50,762 nucleotides of DNA, taken from the NCBI GenBank assembly GCA_963767645.1, contig CAVYEW010000017.1, forward strand, positions 1 through 50,762, given 5' to 3'. Of this stretch, positions 1 to 9,049 are shown one piece after another (position 1 is the first letter of the stretch; each line of letters begins with the position of its first letter). The translations under genes and the position numbers were made by a program. The stretch comes from DATFDN01 sp963767645. Lineage in GTDB: Bacteria > Pseudomonadota > Alphaproteobacteria > Acetobacterales > Acetobacteraceae. Below the pieces are notes generated by a model that worked only from the letters and a program-made list of their open reading frames with translations, was not told where the DNA came from and ran no database searches.

Positions 1-21
1 GCTTAGGTTAGTTGGCCGGCG

Positions 22-954
22 CTACGTCTCGGGTGAGGAGATAGCCTGCGGTGGGCTGAGCAGCGCCTCCGCTGCGGCCAGGACCTGGGAGACCGATATT
101 CCCGCCATGCGCCCATCCGCCGCGACCACGGGCGCGGCACGCCGCCCGATTGGTGCGTATTCGGCGGCCGAGGTAGGACCGAACAGGCCGAGTGTCGGAG
201 CACCGGTCGCCGCGGCCAGGTGCATGAGACCGGAATCGTTGCCGACGAACAATGCAAGCCGATCGAGGCAGGCGGCGACCTCCGGCAGCGACAGCTTCCC
301 CACGAGATCGATCGCCTCCGGCAGCAGCGTCAGCAACGGTGCGGCCATCGCCCGCTCGGCCGCGCCCGGGCCGCCGAGCACCGCCGGAACCGCGCCCGGC
401 AGCGCCCCTGCGGCCAACGTCCGGAACAGGGCCGCATAGCATTCTGCTGGCCACATCTTCGGCGGCCAGTTGGCGGTGGGGCCCAGCCCTATGACGGGGC
501 GGTCGCCGGGCAGCAACGCCTTCGCCCGCGCGTAATCCTCACCGGCGATCCAGGTCACGGGCGCGGGCGGCGGATCGAGGCCGAGCATGGCGGCGAGCTG
601 TGCCGTCTTGTGCCTCGCCCTGGTGTCAGCCCCACGCCGTCCGCGCGAACGCATGGCCGCGCGCCGCCGGGTCCGCACGATCCAGCCAAGCGCTGAACCA
701 CGAACGTCGACGACAAGATCCCAGCGCCGTCCCGCCGCCCAGGCCCACAGACCCAGCCAATGCGCGTTCCATCGCCGCTTGTTCAAAACGATCGTACGCT
801 CGCGGTTCGGCATCCGCGCGAATACGCCTTCAGCGTACGGTCCGCAGGCAATGGTGATCCGCGCCTTCGGATAGGTGCGGATCAGATGATCGAGCAGCCC
901 CGTGGAGAGCACGGCATCGCCGACGCGGTTCGAGGTGACGAACAGGATGCGCAT
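22..954 (-). CDS. Glycosyltransferase family 9 (heptosyltransferase-like)
   Basis: A 310-residue protein of the ADP-heptose:LPS heptosyltransferase (GT9) superfamily, which transfers a sugar from a nucleotide donor onto the growing LPS core at the inner face of the inner membrane. Visible signs are the start MRILFVTSNRVGDAVLSTGL, the usual GT9 first strand with a GD.(V)L(S)T loop, and a C-terminal donor-site segment with GNDSGLMHLAAA and PTLGLFGPT, which is the most conserved part of the family. Length is close to the family norm. It is transcribed leftwards, away from the GT4 gene at 1221, with about 265 bp of relatively AT-rich DNA between them. Sugar specificity (heptose or another sugar) cannot be read from the sequence. 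Confidence 0.9.
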   Translation of the reverse strand: MRILFVTSNRVGDAVLSTGLLDHLIRTYPKARITIACGPYAEGVFARMPNRERTIVLNKRRWNAHWLGLWAWAAGRRWDLVVDVRGSALGWIVRTRRRAAMRSRGRRGADTRARHKTAQLAAMLGLDPPPAPVTWIAGEDYARAKALLPGDRPVIGLGPTANWPPKMWPAECYAALFRTLAAGALPGAVPAVLGGPGAAERAMAAPLLTLLPEAIDLVGKLSLPEVAACLDRLALFVGNDSGLMHLAAATGAPTLGLFGPTSAAEYAPIGRRAAPVVAADGRMAGISVSQVLAAAEALLSPPQAISSPET

Positions 955-1220
955 TGCGCGTTGCGATAACCGGGAAGGCGCGTCGAGGAAACCGATCAGC
1001 GACGCGGATTCAGCCGGTATCCGTCACTTTGAGTCTAGCAGGTTGGCGGAAAACGTAAACCCGCTTACCGCTTCATGCATTTCCGTTAGCGGGAACGCCG
1101 GAAATTCGCCACATTCACGATATATCAACGAAAGGTCATAAATGGACTGCCGATCCCAAGTCAAGATGAAATTCGGGGTTGATTGAAAGGGCAGCTCCTT
1201 AAGCGAAAGGGCCATCAAAC

Positions 1221-2279
1221 ATGCGAATAGCGCAAATCGCACCTCTTTTCGAAGCTGTGCCGCCTAGGCTGTACGGCGGGACGGAGCGGGTCGTATATTC
1301 TCTGACTGAAGAACTCGTTGCCCTGGGTCACGACGTGACGTTGTTCGCGAGCGGCGATTCGGTGACGTCCGCAAAGCTCGCGCCGATGCGTGACCAGGCG
1401 ATCCGGCTCGATCCAAACGTGAAGGACTGGGTTGCCTGCTACATGCGGATGATGGAGCTGGTTCGCCAGCGGGCCGATGAGTTCGATGTACTGCATTTCC
1501 ACAGCGACTATTTCCCGCTGTCCCTGTTCTCGCGTCAGCGTACTCCGTTCGTGACGACCCTGCACGGGCGGCTCGATCTGCCAGAGTTCAAGATGATTTA
1601 CGAGATGTTTCCGGACGCGCCCTTTGTTTCAATTTCGGACGCCCAGCGCGCGCCGATCCAGGGCCTGAACTGGGTGCGAACCGTGCTGCACGGAAACCCG
1701 CCGAACTTGCTCACGCCACGCCCGGTGCAGCAGGAGTACTTCGCGTTCCTCGGCCGTATCTCTCCTGAAAAGGGCGTGGAGAAGGCGATCCGCATCGCCG
1801 AAGCTGCTGGCGTCAAGCTGAAGATCGCCGCCAAGGTGGACGACGCGGACAAGAAATACTGGGAAGGGCGGGTCAAGCCGCTGCTGGAGCGCAGCCCCCA
1901 TGCGGAGTTCATCGGTGAGATCAACGACGCGCAGAAGCCGGAATTCCTCTCCGGGGCGCACGCGCTGCTGTTCCCGATCGATTGGCCGGAGCCGTTTGGG
2001 CTGGTGATGATCGAGGCGATGGCATGCGGCACGCCGGTGATCGGCTTCCCGTTTGGCTCGGTGCCCGAGGTGATCGATCACGGCGTGACCGGCTTCATCG
2101 TTCCCGACGAGGCCTCGGCGGTGAGCGCCATCGCCAGCCTCGGCCGTCTCGACCGGCGCCAGGTCCGTCGGCAGTTCGAGCGACGCTTCACGGCCCGCCG
2201 CATGGCGGAGGATTATGTATCGGTCTATGAGGAGTTGTGCGTGGACCAGCACTCGATGCTCCGCGCCATCAGCGCCTGA
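1221..2279 (+). CDS. Glycosyltransferase family 4
   Basis: A 352-residue GT-B fold glycosyltransferase. The N-terminal acceptor domain opens with MRIAQIAPLFEAVPPRLYGG, including the glycine-rich loop YGGTERVV. The C-terminal donor domain carries EPFGLVMIEAMACGTPVI, the E-x7-E motif of GT4 retaining enzymes, followed by GSVPEVI and GVTGFIV. It should use a nucleotide-sugar donor for an envelope or storage glycan; acceptor and sugar are unknown. The ATG has only a weak ribosome site. The 955-1220 region in front is poorer in G+C than its surroundings and contains the partial inverted pair cccgctta/ttagcggg. A 15-bp tandem duplication (gcctccgatccgtca) begins at the stop codon (2280-2308). Confidence 0.88.
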   Translation: MRIAQIAPLFEAVPPRLYGGTERVVYSLTEELVALGHDVTLFASGDSVTSAKLAPMRDQAIRLDPNVKDWVACYMRMMELVRQRADEFDVLHFHSDYFPLSLFSRQRTPFVTTLHGRLDLPEFKMIYEMFPDAPFVSISDAQRAPIQGLNWVRTVLHGNPPNLLTPRPVQQEYFAFLGRISPEKGVEKAIRIAEAAGVKLKIAAKVDDADKKYWEGRVKPLLERSPHAEFIGEINDAQKPEFLSGAHALLFPIDWPEPFGLVMIEAMACGTPVIGFPFGSVPEVIDHGVTGFIVPDEASAVSAIASLGRLDRRQVRRQFERRFTARRMAEDYVSVYEELCVDQHSMLRAISA

Positions 2280-2308
2280 GCCTCCGATCCGTCAGCCTCC
2301 GATCCGTC

Positions 2309-2335
2309 CCCGGGGCCTTCGGCATCGGCCCCGGG
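2309..2335. terminator. Hairpin between convergent genes
   Basis: A 9-bp GC stem (2309-2317 with 2327-2335) and a 9-nt loop lie between the ends of two convergent genes, 1221-2279 and 2346-3101. No clear T-run follows on either strand, so intrinsic termination is plausible but not shown. Confidence 0.4.
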
Positions 2336-2345
2336 AATTGCGCCG

Positions 2346-3101
2346 TCAGCGCGGCGGCGGCGGTGGGGGGTATCCCATACCTGGGCCGGGGGGCGGATAG
2401 GCGCCGCCTTGCGGGGCCATGCCGGGCTGCATGCCTGGGCCGGGCGGATAGGCCCCAGCACCACCCATCCCCGGTTGGCCGGGGTTCATCCCGGGCTGGT
2501 AGCCTCCTTGATACGCGCCCATGCCGGACTGCATGGGCCCTCCTGCCTGCATCGGCATGCCGGATTGCATTGCCGCCTGTGCTTGCTGGGCCTGCTGCAT
2601 CGCCTGCTGGATCAGCTGCATCGTCTGCCCCCGGTCGCCGGAAGCGAGGGACTGCAAGGCGCCGCTGATGCTCTGCACGGCAGGGCTCTGGTCGGGCTGG
2701 TTGGCCATGCCCTGCGGAACGGAGCGGTTGAGCAGATAGGTCTCGGCGTTCTCCAGGGCGGCTTGGGCCGCCCCGGTACGGTTGCGGCTGAGGGCGTTCT
2801 GCGCAGCCTGAAGGTATTGCATGGCATCCGCGTTCGCACCCACGCCCGGCGAGGGCAGGCTGGGCGAGATGATCGAGCGGGTGTCGCGACCATTGAGATT
2901 GGTCGCGCGGCGCGACATCGGCTGATGACTGGGGGGCGCCGGCATCTCTCCCATGGCGCCGCCGCCGGCGCCGCCGGCCGACATGTCGTTCTGGGCGGGA
3001 TAGCCTTCCTGCGACAAGCCGGACTGGCCGCCGGTCTGAGCCAAGGCCGGGGTCACGGCGAGCGCCGTCACTAAGGTGAGCGAAAGAGCGGCTGAGCGCA
3101 T
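2346..3101 (-). CDS. Secreted Gly/Pro/Met-rich protein of unknown function
   Basis: A 251-residue protein with a clear signal peptide (MRSAALSLTLVTALAVTPALA, cut before QTGG). The start at 3101 was chosen over longer in-frame options because AGGAG lies just upstream and the signal peptide begins there. After a Gly/Ala/Met linker the middle (about 70-170) is Gln- and Ala-rich and probably helical. The last 70 residues are low-complexity Gly-Pro-Met-Gln-Tyr, ending in a run of prolines. It should be periplasmic or surface-located. It is convergent with the GT4 gene and lies just upstream of the 3' end of the lipid A acyltransferase gene on the same strand. I do not recognise a characterised family. 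Composition alone suggests a flexible, wall- or membrane-associated protein. Confidence 0.75.
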   Translation of the reverse strand: MRSAALSLTLVTALAVTPALAQTGGQSGLSQEGYPAQNDMSAGGAGGGAMGEMPAPPSHQPMSRRATNLNGRDTRSIISPSLPSPGVGANADAMQYLQAAQNALSRNRTGAAQAALENAETYLLNRSVPQGMANQPDQSPAVQSISGALQSLASGDRGQTMQLIQQAMQQAQQAQAAMQSGMPMQAGGPMQSGMGAYQGGYQPGMNPGQPGMGGAGAYPPGPGMQPGMAPQGGAYPPPGPGMGYPPPPPPR

Positions 3102-3190
3102 ATCTAGTCTCCTGGCGGGGTGGCTTCGCAGAAGACCTAATCCTTTCGGCAACGGCCCGCTTCCGCCAGTGACGAGGTGTTGAACGCCTG

Positions 3191-4078
3191 CTACCGCCAC
3201 CGCCGGTGGAACCAGAGCCACTGCTCGGGATGCTCACGCACCCAGGTCTCGATGATCCCGGTCACGTGCTGCATCGTGCGCGGGACATCGACCGTGCCTT
3301 GCGGGTCCCGCGGCAGGTCGAGCGGGCCGATTGTGTCCACCCGGAAGCGCCCGGCTGGCAATCGCACGACCCGCACGCCGATCACCGGGCAGTCGAATTG
3401 CCGCGCCAGGCGCGCGAGGGAAGGATTGGCCTTGCAGCGCCGGCCGAAGAAGGTCACGTCCACGCCGCGCGAGAAGTGCTGATCGACCAGCATCCCGAGA
3501 TGCTCGCCTCGACGCAGCGCCCCCGCCATCTCGAGCGGCGCCTCCACCCGGGTGCGGATCAGCCTGCCCATGAGCGGAGCGCGAATGCGCACGATCTCGG
3601 CGGCGACGGCGCGGTTGTTGGGCATCCGGTACACTACCGCCGAAGGCAGACCGTGCGCGGCGGCGGCGACCGCCGGCAGCTCCCAGTTGCCAAGATGGGC
3701 GGAGAAGCAGAGCGCCGGCTTGCCGTCGTTCAGCAGCTCGTAGAACAGCGGCGCCGCATCGGTCTCGATCCGGCCGGCGCCGGGATGGTCGGGATCGAAG
3801 TCCCACAGCCGGCCGAGATGGACGTATTCGCCGGCGACCCGGCCGAGATTGTCCCAGGCGGCGCGCAGCGTCGCCTCGATCCAGGCTGCGTCGCGGTCGG
3901 GGAAGGCGGCCCGCAGATTGGCTTGGCCGATGCGATGCGCCGGGCTGAGCGGGCCGAGCCGTCGCGCCGCCGCCCCGCACAGCGCGGAGGCGCGGTCGGG
4001 ATCGGTGCATGCCAAGGCTCGCAGCAGGATGGAGGTTACTCGGCCTGTAGGGCCGTCAAGGAGGCGCGAGCTGTTCAC
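3191..4078 (-). CDS. lpxXL: Lipid A long-chain acyltransferase (LpxXL/HtrB family)
   Basis: A 295-residue member of the LpxL/HtrB lysophospholipid-acyltransferase family, inner-membrane enzymes that add a secondary acyl chain to lipid A from acyl-ACP. The catalytic H-x4-E motif is seen as AHLGNWE (H128, E133). Downstream are the family blocks VYRMPNNRAV, MLVDQHFSRGVDV..FFGR and a C-terminal EHPEQWLWFHRRWR, the usual last block. In Rhizobium the equivalent gene is the last of the acpXL module and transfers the very-long-chain hydroxy acid to lipid A. Here the rest of that module is on the same strand at 6728-10996, separated by two forward genes, so the symbol rests on context. A general lauroyl/myristoyl transferase is the alternative. 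Confidence 0.85.
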   Translation of the reverse strand: MNSSRLLDGPTGRVTSILLRALACTDPDRASALCGAAARRLGPLSPAHRIGQANLRAAFPDRDAAWIEATLRAAWDNLGRVAGEYVHLGRLWDFDPDHPGAGRIETDAAPLFYELLNDGKPALCFSAHLGNWELPAVAAAAHGLPSAVVYRMPNNRAVAAEIVRIRAPLMGRLIRTRVEAPLEMAGALRRGEHLGMLVDQHFSRGVDVTFFGRRCKANPSLARLARQFDCPVIGVRVVRLPAGRFRVDTIGPLDLPRDPQGTVDVPRTMQHVTGIIETWVREHPEQWLWFHRRWR

Positions 4079-4366
4079 CCTTTGATTCCGGCTGGCCGGT
4101 CGGTTCCGGAGAGAGGCCGCGTGTCAGTTGAACTTGAACTGATAGCGGCCAGAGGCCGACTCCGTCGACCGTCTTGCGCCGATCCTCCCGCCGGCCGTCG
4201 TCGCGCACGTCGGCAAGACTTCCGCAATGGTATGCCGGCTTCTTGCGGATTTCGGCGAAGCTTCCTGCCTCTCTCTTGCTGATTTCAGGACATGAACGGC
4301 CTTCGCGATGTCTGCTCCCTGGCATCGGCGCACGTCAAGCGCCTCTGCGAACGGGAGAAGACCACA

Positions 4367-4948
4367 ATGCAGCTGCAGCCGATGTCCCGCATATCGCCGC
4401 TCGTTGCCAGCGCGACCAGCATTTGCTCCTCGGCGACGTCAGGCGCCGACGTTGCGCCCTCGTGCATCTTTCCGCAGCACTGGCTGCTGATTCGCCGCCT
4501 CGGGCCGAATGACCGCGCGGCGCTGGCGGCGCACCTCCTCGCGTTGCCGCCAAAGGACCGGCGCACCCGCTTCGGCGCCAACTCGGGCGATGCGGCCATC
4601 CGGCGGCACTGCGAGGCCCTGGATTTGGAAGAGACGGTCTGTTTCGCGGCGCTTGACGGAGCCGGTGCTGTCGCGGGCGCGGCCTTCGGCTTTCTCTATG
4701 ATGGCGGCGCTGGCCAGCGTTGTCTGGCCGAAATAGCCGTGAGTGTCGCCCCGGACTACCGTCGCCGCGGCCTGGGGGCGACTCTCGTCTCCCGCGTCTG
4801 CGACGCGGTCACGGTATGCGGCGCAGAAGCTGCCATCTTCGAATTCGACCCGTCCAACCTCGCTATCCGGAGTCTTGTCCGCCACCTTGGCGGGCTGGTC
4901 GCACCGTTCGCGGAGTCTTGCGCGATTCCGCTATCCGCGCTGCACTGA
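4367..4948 (+). CDS. GNAT family N-acetyltransferase
   Basis: A 193-residue GNAT acyltransferase. The acetyl-CoA binding motif A is visible as VAPDYRRRGLGATLVSRVCD, preceded by the strand CLAEIAVSV. An N-terminal stretch of about 40 residues before the domain has no obvious homology. The start at 4367 is preferred because GGGAG lies 9 nt upstream; an in-frame ATG at 4292 has a Shine-Dalgarno-like AGGA only about 1-2 nt away, too close to work well. The acceptor is unknown. Together with the regulator at 5055 it forms a forward-strand pair inside the otherwise minus-strand lipid A module. Confidence 0.8.
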   Translation: MQLQPMSRISPLVASATSICSSATSGADVAPSCIFPQHWLLIRRLGPNDRAALAAHLLALPPKDRRTRFGANSGDAAIRRHCEALDLEETVCFAALDGAGAVAGAAFGFLYDGGAGQRCLAEIAVSVAPDYRRRGLGATLVSRVCDAVTVCGAEAAIFEFDPSNLAIRSLVRHLGGLVAPFAESCAIPLSALH

Positions 4949-5054
4949 TCCCCCTCGAACCGCGCCGGCCCGCTCTTGACGGCGACGGCACCGTCCTGGC
5001 GAAGTTCGCCAGCACCCTGCATCAGCCCATCGAGTGCGCCAGGAGGATCGGGCA

Positions 5055-6647
5055 ATGGATGCCGACGCACACTTGCCGAAGGGCACTGTTTACCGCTTCG
5101 ACTGTTTCACGCTCGACCTTGTCCGCGGCGCGTTGCTGGCGGCGGGCGGGACCGAGGTCGCGCTGCGACCGAAAGCCTTCACGCTGCTGCGTCAGCTGGT
5201 CGAGAATGCCGGGCGCCTGATCGACCGCGACGAGATCATGGCCGCGGTCTGGCCGGGCGTGATCGTCACCGAGGACAGCGTCACCCAGGCCATCAAGGAG
5301 ATCCGCCGCGCGCTGGGCGACGGGGAGCAGCGGCTGCTGCGCACCGTGCCGCGGCGCGGCTTCCTGTTCGCCGCCGAGGTCTCGCGCATCGACGACAAGG
5401 CCACGCTGGTCGTGCTTCCGCCCGCACCCGACCCGACCCCGGCAGGGATCGCGGCTGCGCCTGCCCCGGCCAGCCGTCCAATGCTCGTGGTGCTGCCCTT
5501 CGCCAACATGACCGGCGATCCGGGACAGGAATACTTCGCCGATGGCATCACTGAGGATGTGACGACGGCGCTCTCGCATCTGCGCTGGTTCTCGGTGATC
5601 GCCCGCAACTCCGCCTTTACCTACAAGGGCCGCGCGATGGACGTGCGCCAGGTCGGGCGCGAGCTCGGCGTCGGCTACGTGATGGAGGGTAGCGTGCGCA
5701 AGGCGGGCGACCGGGTCCGCATCACCGCGCAGCTCTGCGAGGCCGAAGCCGGAGCACAAGTCTGGGCAGGACGCTTCGACGGCGACCTCGCCGACATCTT
5801 CGACCTGCAGGACCGTCTCACTGAGGCAGTGGTCGGCGCCATCGAGCCCAGCCTGCGGCTGGCCGAGGTTGAGCGCGTCCGGGCCAGGCCGACCGAGAGC
5901 CTCACGGCCTACGACCTTTATTTGCGCGCGCTGCCGCACCGCTTCGTGACGCACGAGGGCAACGACGAGGCGCTGCGCCTGCTCCGCCGGGCAATCGCCA
6001 TCGATCCCGGCTTTACCGCTCCCAAGGGCACCCTCGCGGGCTTGCAGACCCTTCGCGTCACCCAGGGCTGGGCCGAGCAGGGCGATGCCGAGGAGGCGGT
6101 GCGCCTCGCGCGCGAGGTGGTGGATGGTGCCGGCGAGGACTCCCCGAGCGCCCTCGCCTGGGCGGGGCACGCCCTGGCCTTCTTCGCCAGGGACTACGAT
6201 TCCGGCACCGCGGCGGTCGAGCGCGCACTCCTGCTCGCGCCCAACTCGGCGGTGGTGCTCCTGCTCGGCGGCTGGGCCCGCCTTCATGTCGGCGATGGGG
6301 CGGGCGCGGCGGCCCGTCTCGAGCGGGCGATGCGGCTCAGCCCGGTCGACCCGGCAAAATTCTATGTCATGACCGCGCTCGGCTACGCCAATTTCCTGCT
6401 GCATCGCTATGAGGAGGCGGCGGAATTGGCGCGCCGCGCCCTCGGCGACCGGCCTGCCTTCCTGCCGGCGCACCGGCTCCTGGTGGCAAGCCTTGCCCAG
6501 CTCGGCGAGCGGGCAGCGACGAAGGCGGCACTCGGCGCCCTGCTAGCGGTCGCCCCGGGCCACACGGTATCCACCGCCGCCGCGCGTACCTCGATGCGCG
6601 ACCCCACGCTGTTCGAGGCGCTGCGCAAGGCGGGGCTGCCGGAGTAG
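5055..6647 (+). CDS. Winged-helix (OmpR/CadC-type) regulator with TolB-like and TPR domains
   Basis: A 530-residue soluble regulator. Residues about 12-105 form a Trans_reg_C winged helix (VALRPKAFTLLRQLVENAGR, the recognition-helix region EDSVTQAIKEIRRALGD, and RTVPRRGFLF). Residues about 140-265 are the TolB-like/adenylate-cyclase-associated domain (VLPFANMTGDPGQEYFADGI, GYVMEGSVRK). The rest is TPR repeats (for example RAIAIDPGFTAPKG). Unlike CadC, no transmembrane segment separates the DNA-binding and sensor parts. The ATG at 5055 has AGGAGG 8 nt upstream, better than the GTG at 5034. It follows the GNAT gene and faces the lipid A operon across an 80-bp gap. A role in controlling that operon is only a guess from position. 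Confidence 0.85.
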   Translation: MDADAHLPKGTVYRFDCFTLDLVRGALLAAGGTEVALRPKAFTLLRQLVENAGRLIDRDEIMAAVWPGVIVTEDSVTQAIKEIRRALGDGEQRLLRTVPRRGFLFAAEVSRIDDKATLVVLPPAPDPTPAGIAAAPAPASRPMLVVLPFANMTGDPGQEYFADGITEDVTTALSHLRWFSVIARNSAFTYKGRAMDVRQVGRELGVGYVMEGSVRKAGDRVRITAQLCEAEAGAQVWAGRFDGDLADIFDLQDRLTEAVVGAIEPSLRLAEVERVRARPTESLTAYDLYLRALPHRFVTHEGNDEALRLLRRAIAIDPGFTAPKGTLAGLQTLRVTQGWAEQGDAEEAVRLAREVVDGAGEDSPSALAWAGHALAFFARDYDSGTAAVERALLLAPNSAVVLLLGGWARLHVGDGAGAAARLERAMRLSPVDPAKFYVMTALGYANFLLHRYEEAAELARRALGDRPAFLPAHRLLVASLAQLGERAATKAALGALLAVAPGHTVSTAAARTSMRDPTLFEALRKAGLPE

Positions 6648-6727
6648 CTGCCGAAGCGGGTCGCGATGGAAGTGCTGCAGCATGTTGTAGACGGCCAGTT
6701 GCCGGTGACAAACAGCCGCGCGAAAAC

Positions 6728-7750
6728 TCACACCGCGATCAGGATCTTCCCAAACACCTCGCGCCGCTCCAGCCGATCAAGGCCCGCGCGCACCTCGTCC
6801 AGCGCGTATTCGGAATCGATCACCGGCCGCACTCCCGCCGCGATCCGCTCCAGCGCGCGGGCCAGCGCCGAGACCGGAGCGCCGAACGAGCCGATGATGC
6901 GGTACTGCTGCTGGAACAGCTGCATCAGGTTGATGCTCCCCGACGGCCCGGAGGTCGCGCCGCATGTCACCAGCCGGCCGCCACGGCGCAGCGACAGCAG
7001 CGAGCCATTCCAGGTCTCCGCGCCGGTATGCTCGAACACAACATCGACGCCGCGCTTGGCAGTGATCTTGCGCACCACGCCCTCGAAGCGGTCCTCGCGA
7101 TAGTTGATGACGTGATCGGCGCCGAGCGCACGCGCCTTTGCCGCCTTGGCACCGCTGCCGACGGTGGTGATGACGGTGCAGCCGAGCGACTTGGCGACGC
7201 GGATCGCGATGCTGCCGATGCCGGAGCCGCCGGCATGAACCAGAACCGATTCTCCCGGCTCCAGCCGCGCGTTGTCGAACAGCATGTGCTCGACGGTCGA
7301 GTAGGCAACCGGCACGCAGGCCGCGTCGCGCAGAGCGACCCCGTCCGGCACGCGCAAAGTCAGGCGCGCGGGATGCACCGCCACTTCCTGCGCGAAGCCG
7401 TCCAGGTGGAAGCCCCGCACGCCGCTTGGATTCTCGCAGAGATTCTCGAGTCCCTGACGGCAGAACCGGCACTGCCCGCAAGTGATCGCGGCATAGGGGA
7501 TCACGCGGTCGCCGGGTGCGAATCCCGCCACGCCATCGCCCAATGCCAGCACCTCGCAGGCGGCCTCGGCACCGACCGTCAGCGGGAAGCGGCGCTTGGC
7601 GAAGGCCATGCCGCGAAAGCCCCAGAGGTCGAGGTGGTTGAGCCCGACCACGCGCACGCGCAGCAGCAGTTCGCCAGGGCCGGGCCCCAGAGGCGCATCC
7701 ACGGTGCGCAGCGCGACCTCGCGCTCCGCAAGCAGTTGCAGCGCGCGCAT
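6728..7750 (-). CDS. Zinc-type alcohol dehydrogenase-like protein of the acpXL cluster
   Basis: A 340-residue medium-chain dehydrogenase/reductase. The N-terminal catalytic domain has GLNHLDLWGFRGMAFAKRRF, and CGQCRFCRQGLENLC supplies four cysteines for a structural zinc. The Rossmann part has HAGGSGIGSIAIRVAKSLG. It starts 3 nt after the fabF1 stop and is the last gene of the acpXL-fabZ-fabF2-fabF1-adh run, the same place as the adh-like gene in rhizobial very-long-chain fatty acid clusters. There it is thought to act as an enoyl or keto reductase in the elongation cycle. The start at 7750 follows the family N-terminus (MRALQLL); longer in-frame starts run into fabF1. Confidence 0.88.
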   Translation of the reverse strand: MRALQLLAEREVALRTVDAPLGPGPGELLLRVRVVGLNHLDLWGFRGMAFAKRRFPLTVGAEAACEVLALGDGVAGFAPGDRVIPYAAITCGQCRFCRQGLENLCENPSGVRGFHLDGFAQEVAVHPARLTLRVPDGVALRDAACVPVAYSTVEHMLFDNARLEPGESVLVHAGGSGIGSIAIRVAKSLGCTVITTVGSGAKAAKARALGADHVINYREDRFEGVVRKITAKRGVDVVFEHTGAETWNGSLLSLRRGGRLVTCGATSGPSGSINLMQLFQQQYRIIGSFGAPVSALARALERIAAGVRPVIDSEYALDEVRAGLDRLERREVFGKILIAV

Positions 7751-7752
7751 GC

Positions 7753-9027
7753 TCACGCCGGCGGCGCGCCGAGCACCAAGGCGACGTTCTGCCCGCCGAA
7801 GCCGAACGAGTTGGATACGGCGTGCGCCACGGACGCATCGCGCGCCACGTTGGGCACGCAATTGACCGGCAAGGCGGGGTCCGGGTTATCGTAGTTGATC
7901 GTCGGCGGCAGCCGCCCGCGCAGCAAGGCCAGGAGCGTGAACACCGCCTCGATGGCGCCGGCGGCGCTGAGCGTATGCCCGATCATCGATTTGTTGGATG
8001 AGATCGGCAGCGCGCTGGCACGCTCGCCGAATACGGTCGAAACGCCCAGCCACTCCATCTTGTCGTTCTCCGGCGTGCTGGTGCCGTGCGCGTTGATGTA
8101 GCCGATCGCCTCCGGCGCCAGCCCGGCATCGGCGAGCGCATTCCGCACGCAGGCGATGATCGGCTTGCCATCCGGCGAGGAGCGGGTGCGGTGGAAGCTG
8201 TCGGCCATCTCGCCGCAGCCCTCGACCACGCCCAGGATGCGCGCGCCGCGCGACCTTGCGTGCGCCAGGCTTTCCAGCACCAGCGCGCCGGCGCCCTCGG
8301 CCATGACGAATCCGTCGCGGTCCTTGCAGAACGGCCGCACCGCGCGTTGCGGATCGTCGTTGCGGGTGGAGAGGGCGGACAGCAGCGAGAAACGGATCAG
8401 CGTCTCCTGGTTGACGGAGGCATCGGTGCCGACGCAGAGCGCGGCTTCGGTCTCGCCCCGGCGTATCGCCTCTACGCCAAGCTGGATCGCCGTGGCACCC
8501 GAGGCGCACGCCGTCGAGGTCGCGATCGGCGAGCCCTTGGTGCCGAACCCATCGGCAAGCGCCTCGGCCACCGAGCCGAACAGGAAGCGTGGATGCCAGG
8601 GCGCGAATCCACCGTTGCTGGCAGCGCGCAGCAGCGCCTCGTAGCCGGCGCCCTCGCCGGCTGCCTCCGCCAGAGCGCGGCGCTGGTCCCATTCCAGTTC
8701 GACCGGAGCGAGGGCGAGGAAAAGCGGGCCGGGGAAGTCGCCCTTGGCTCCGATGCCGGCGCCGGCGATCGCCTCGGCTGCCGTGCGGCGTGCCATCTCC
8801 TCCGCCAGCGCGACGGAAGACGGTTCGCCAGTGGGGACGAAATCCACCGTGCCGGCGATGGTCGTGCGCAGGCCGTCCAGAGGAAAGCGGGTGATGCGCC
8901 TGATGCCGGACCGGCCTTCGGTCAGCCGCGCCCAGTTCTCCTCGATCCCTTCGCCCAGCGAGGTGAGCACGCCGATCCCGGTGACGACCACCACCTTCCG
9001 GCCGCTTCTGTCCAAGCCCGAAACCAT
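7753..9027 (-). CDS. fabF1: Beta-ketoacyl-ACP synthase, catalytic partner of the acpXL system
   Basis: A 424-residue type II ketosynthase with all three catalytic residues: C174 in STACASGA, H314 in NAHGTST and H351 in MIGHTLSAAGA. The C-terminal NSFGFGGQN glycine loop is also present. It should elongate acyl chains carried on AcpXL by decarboxylative condensation with malonyl-ACP. An ATG at 9033 is only 1 nt from AGGAGG (9035-9040), while the ATG at 9027 is 7 nt away, so 9027 is chosen. It lies 22 bp after fabF2 and 2 bp before the dehydrogenase gene, clearly in one operon. The symbol follows the Rhizobium fabF1XL position. Confidence 0.9.
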   Translation of the reverse strand: MVSGLDRSGRKVVVVTGIGVLTSLGEGIEENWARLTEGRSGIRRITRFPLDGLRTTIAGTVDFVPTGEPSSVALAEEMARRTAAEAIAGAGIGAKGDFPGPLFLALAPVELEWDQRRALAEAAGEGAGYEALLRAASNGGFAPWHPRFLFGSVAEALADGFGTKGSPIATSTACASGATAIQLGVEAIRRGETEAALCVGTDASVNQETLIRFSLLSALSTRNDDPQRAVRPFCKDRDGFVMAEGAGALVLESLAHARSRGARILGVVEGCGEMADSFHRTRSSPDGKPIIACVRNALADAGLAPEAIGYINAHGTSTPENDKMEWLGVSTVFGERASALPISSNKSMIGHTLSAAGAIEAVFTLLALLRGRLPPTINYDNPDPALPVNCVPNVARDASVAHAVSNSFGFGGQNVALVLGAPPA

Positions 9028-9049
9028 CCGCATCCCTCCTCGACGGGCC

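Noticed and set aside
1024..1242. 72-codon minus-strand frame before the GT4 gene
   Set aside because: It starts with GTG inside the GT4 gene, the purine stretch touches the start codon, and no homology is recognisable.
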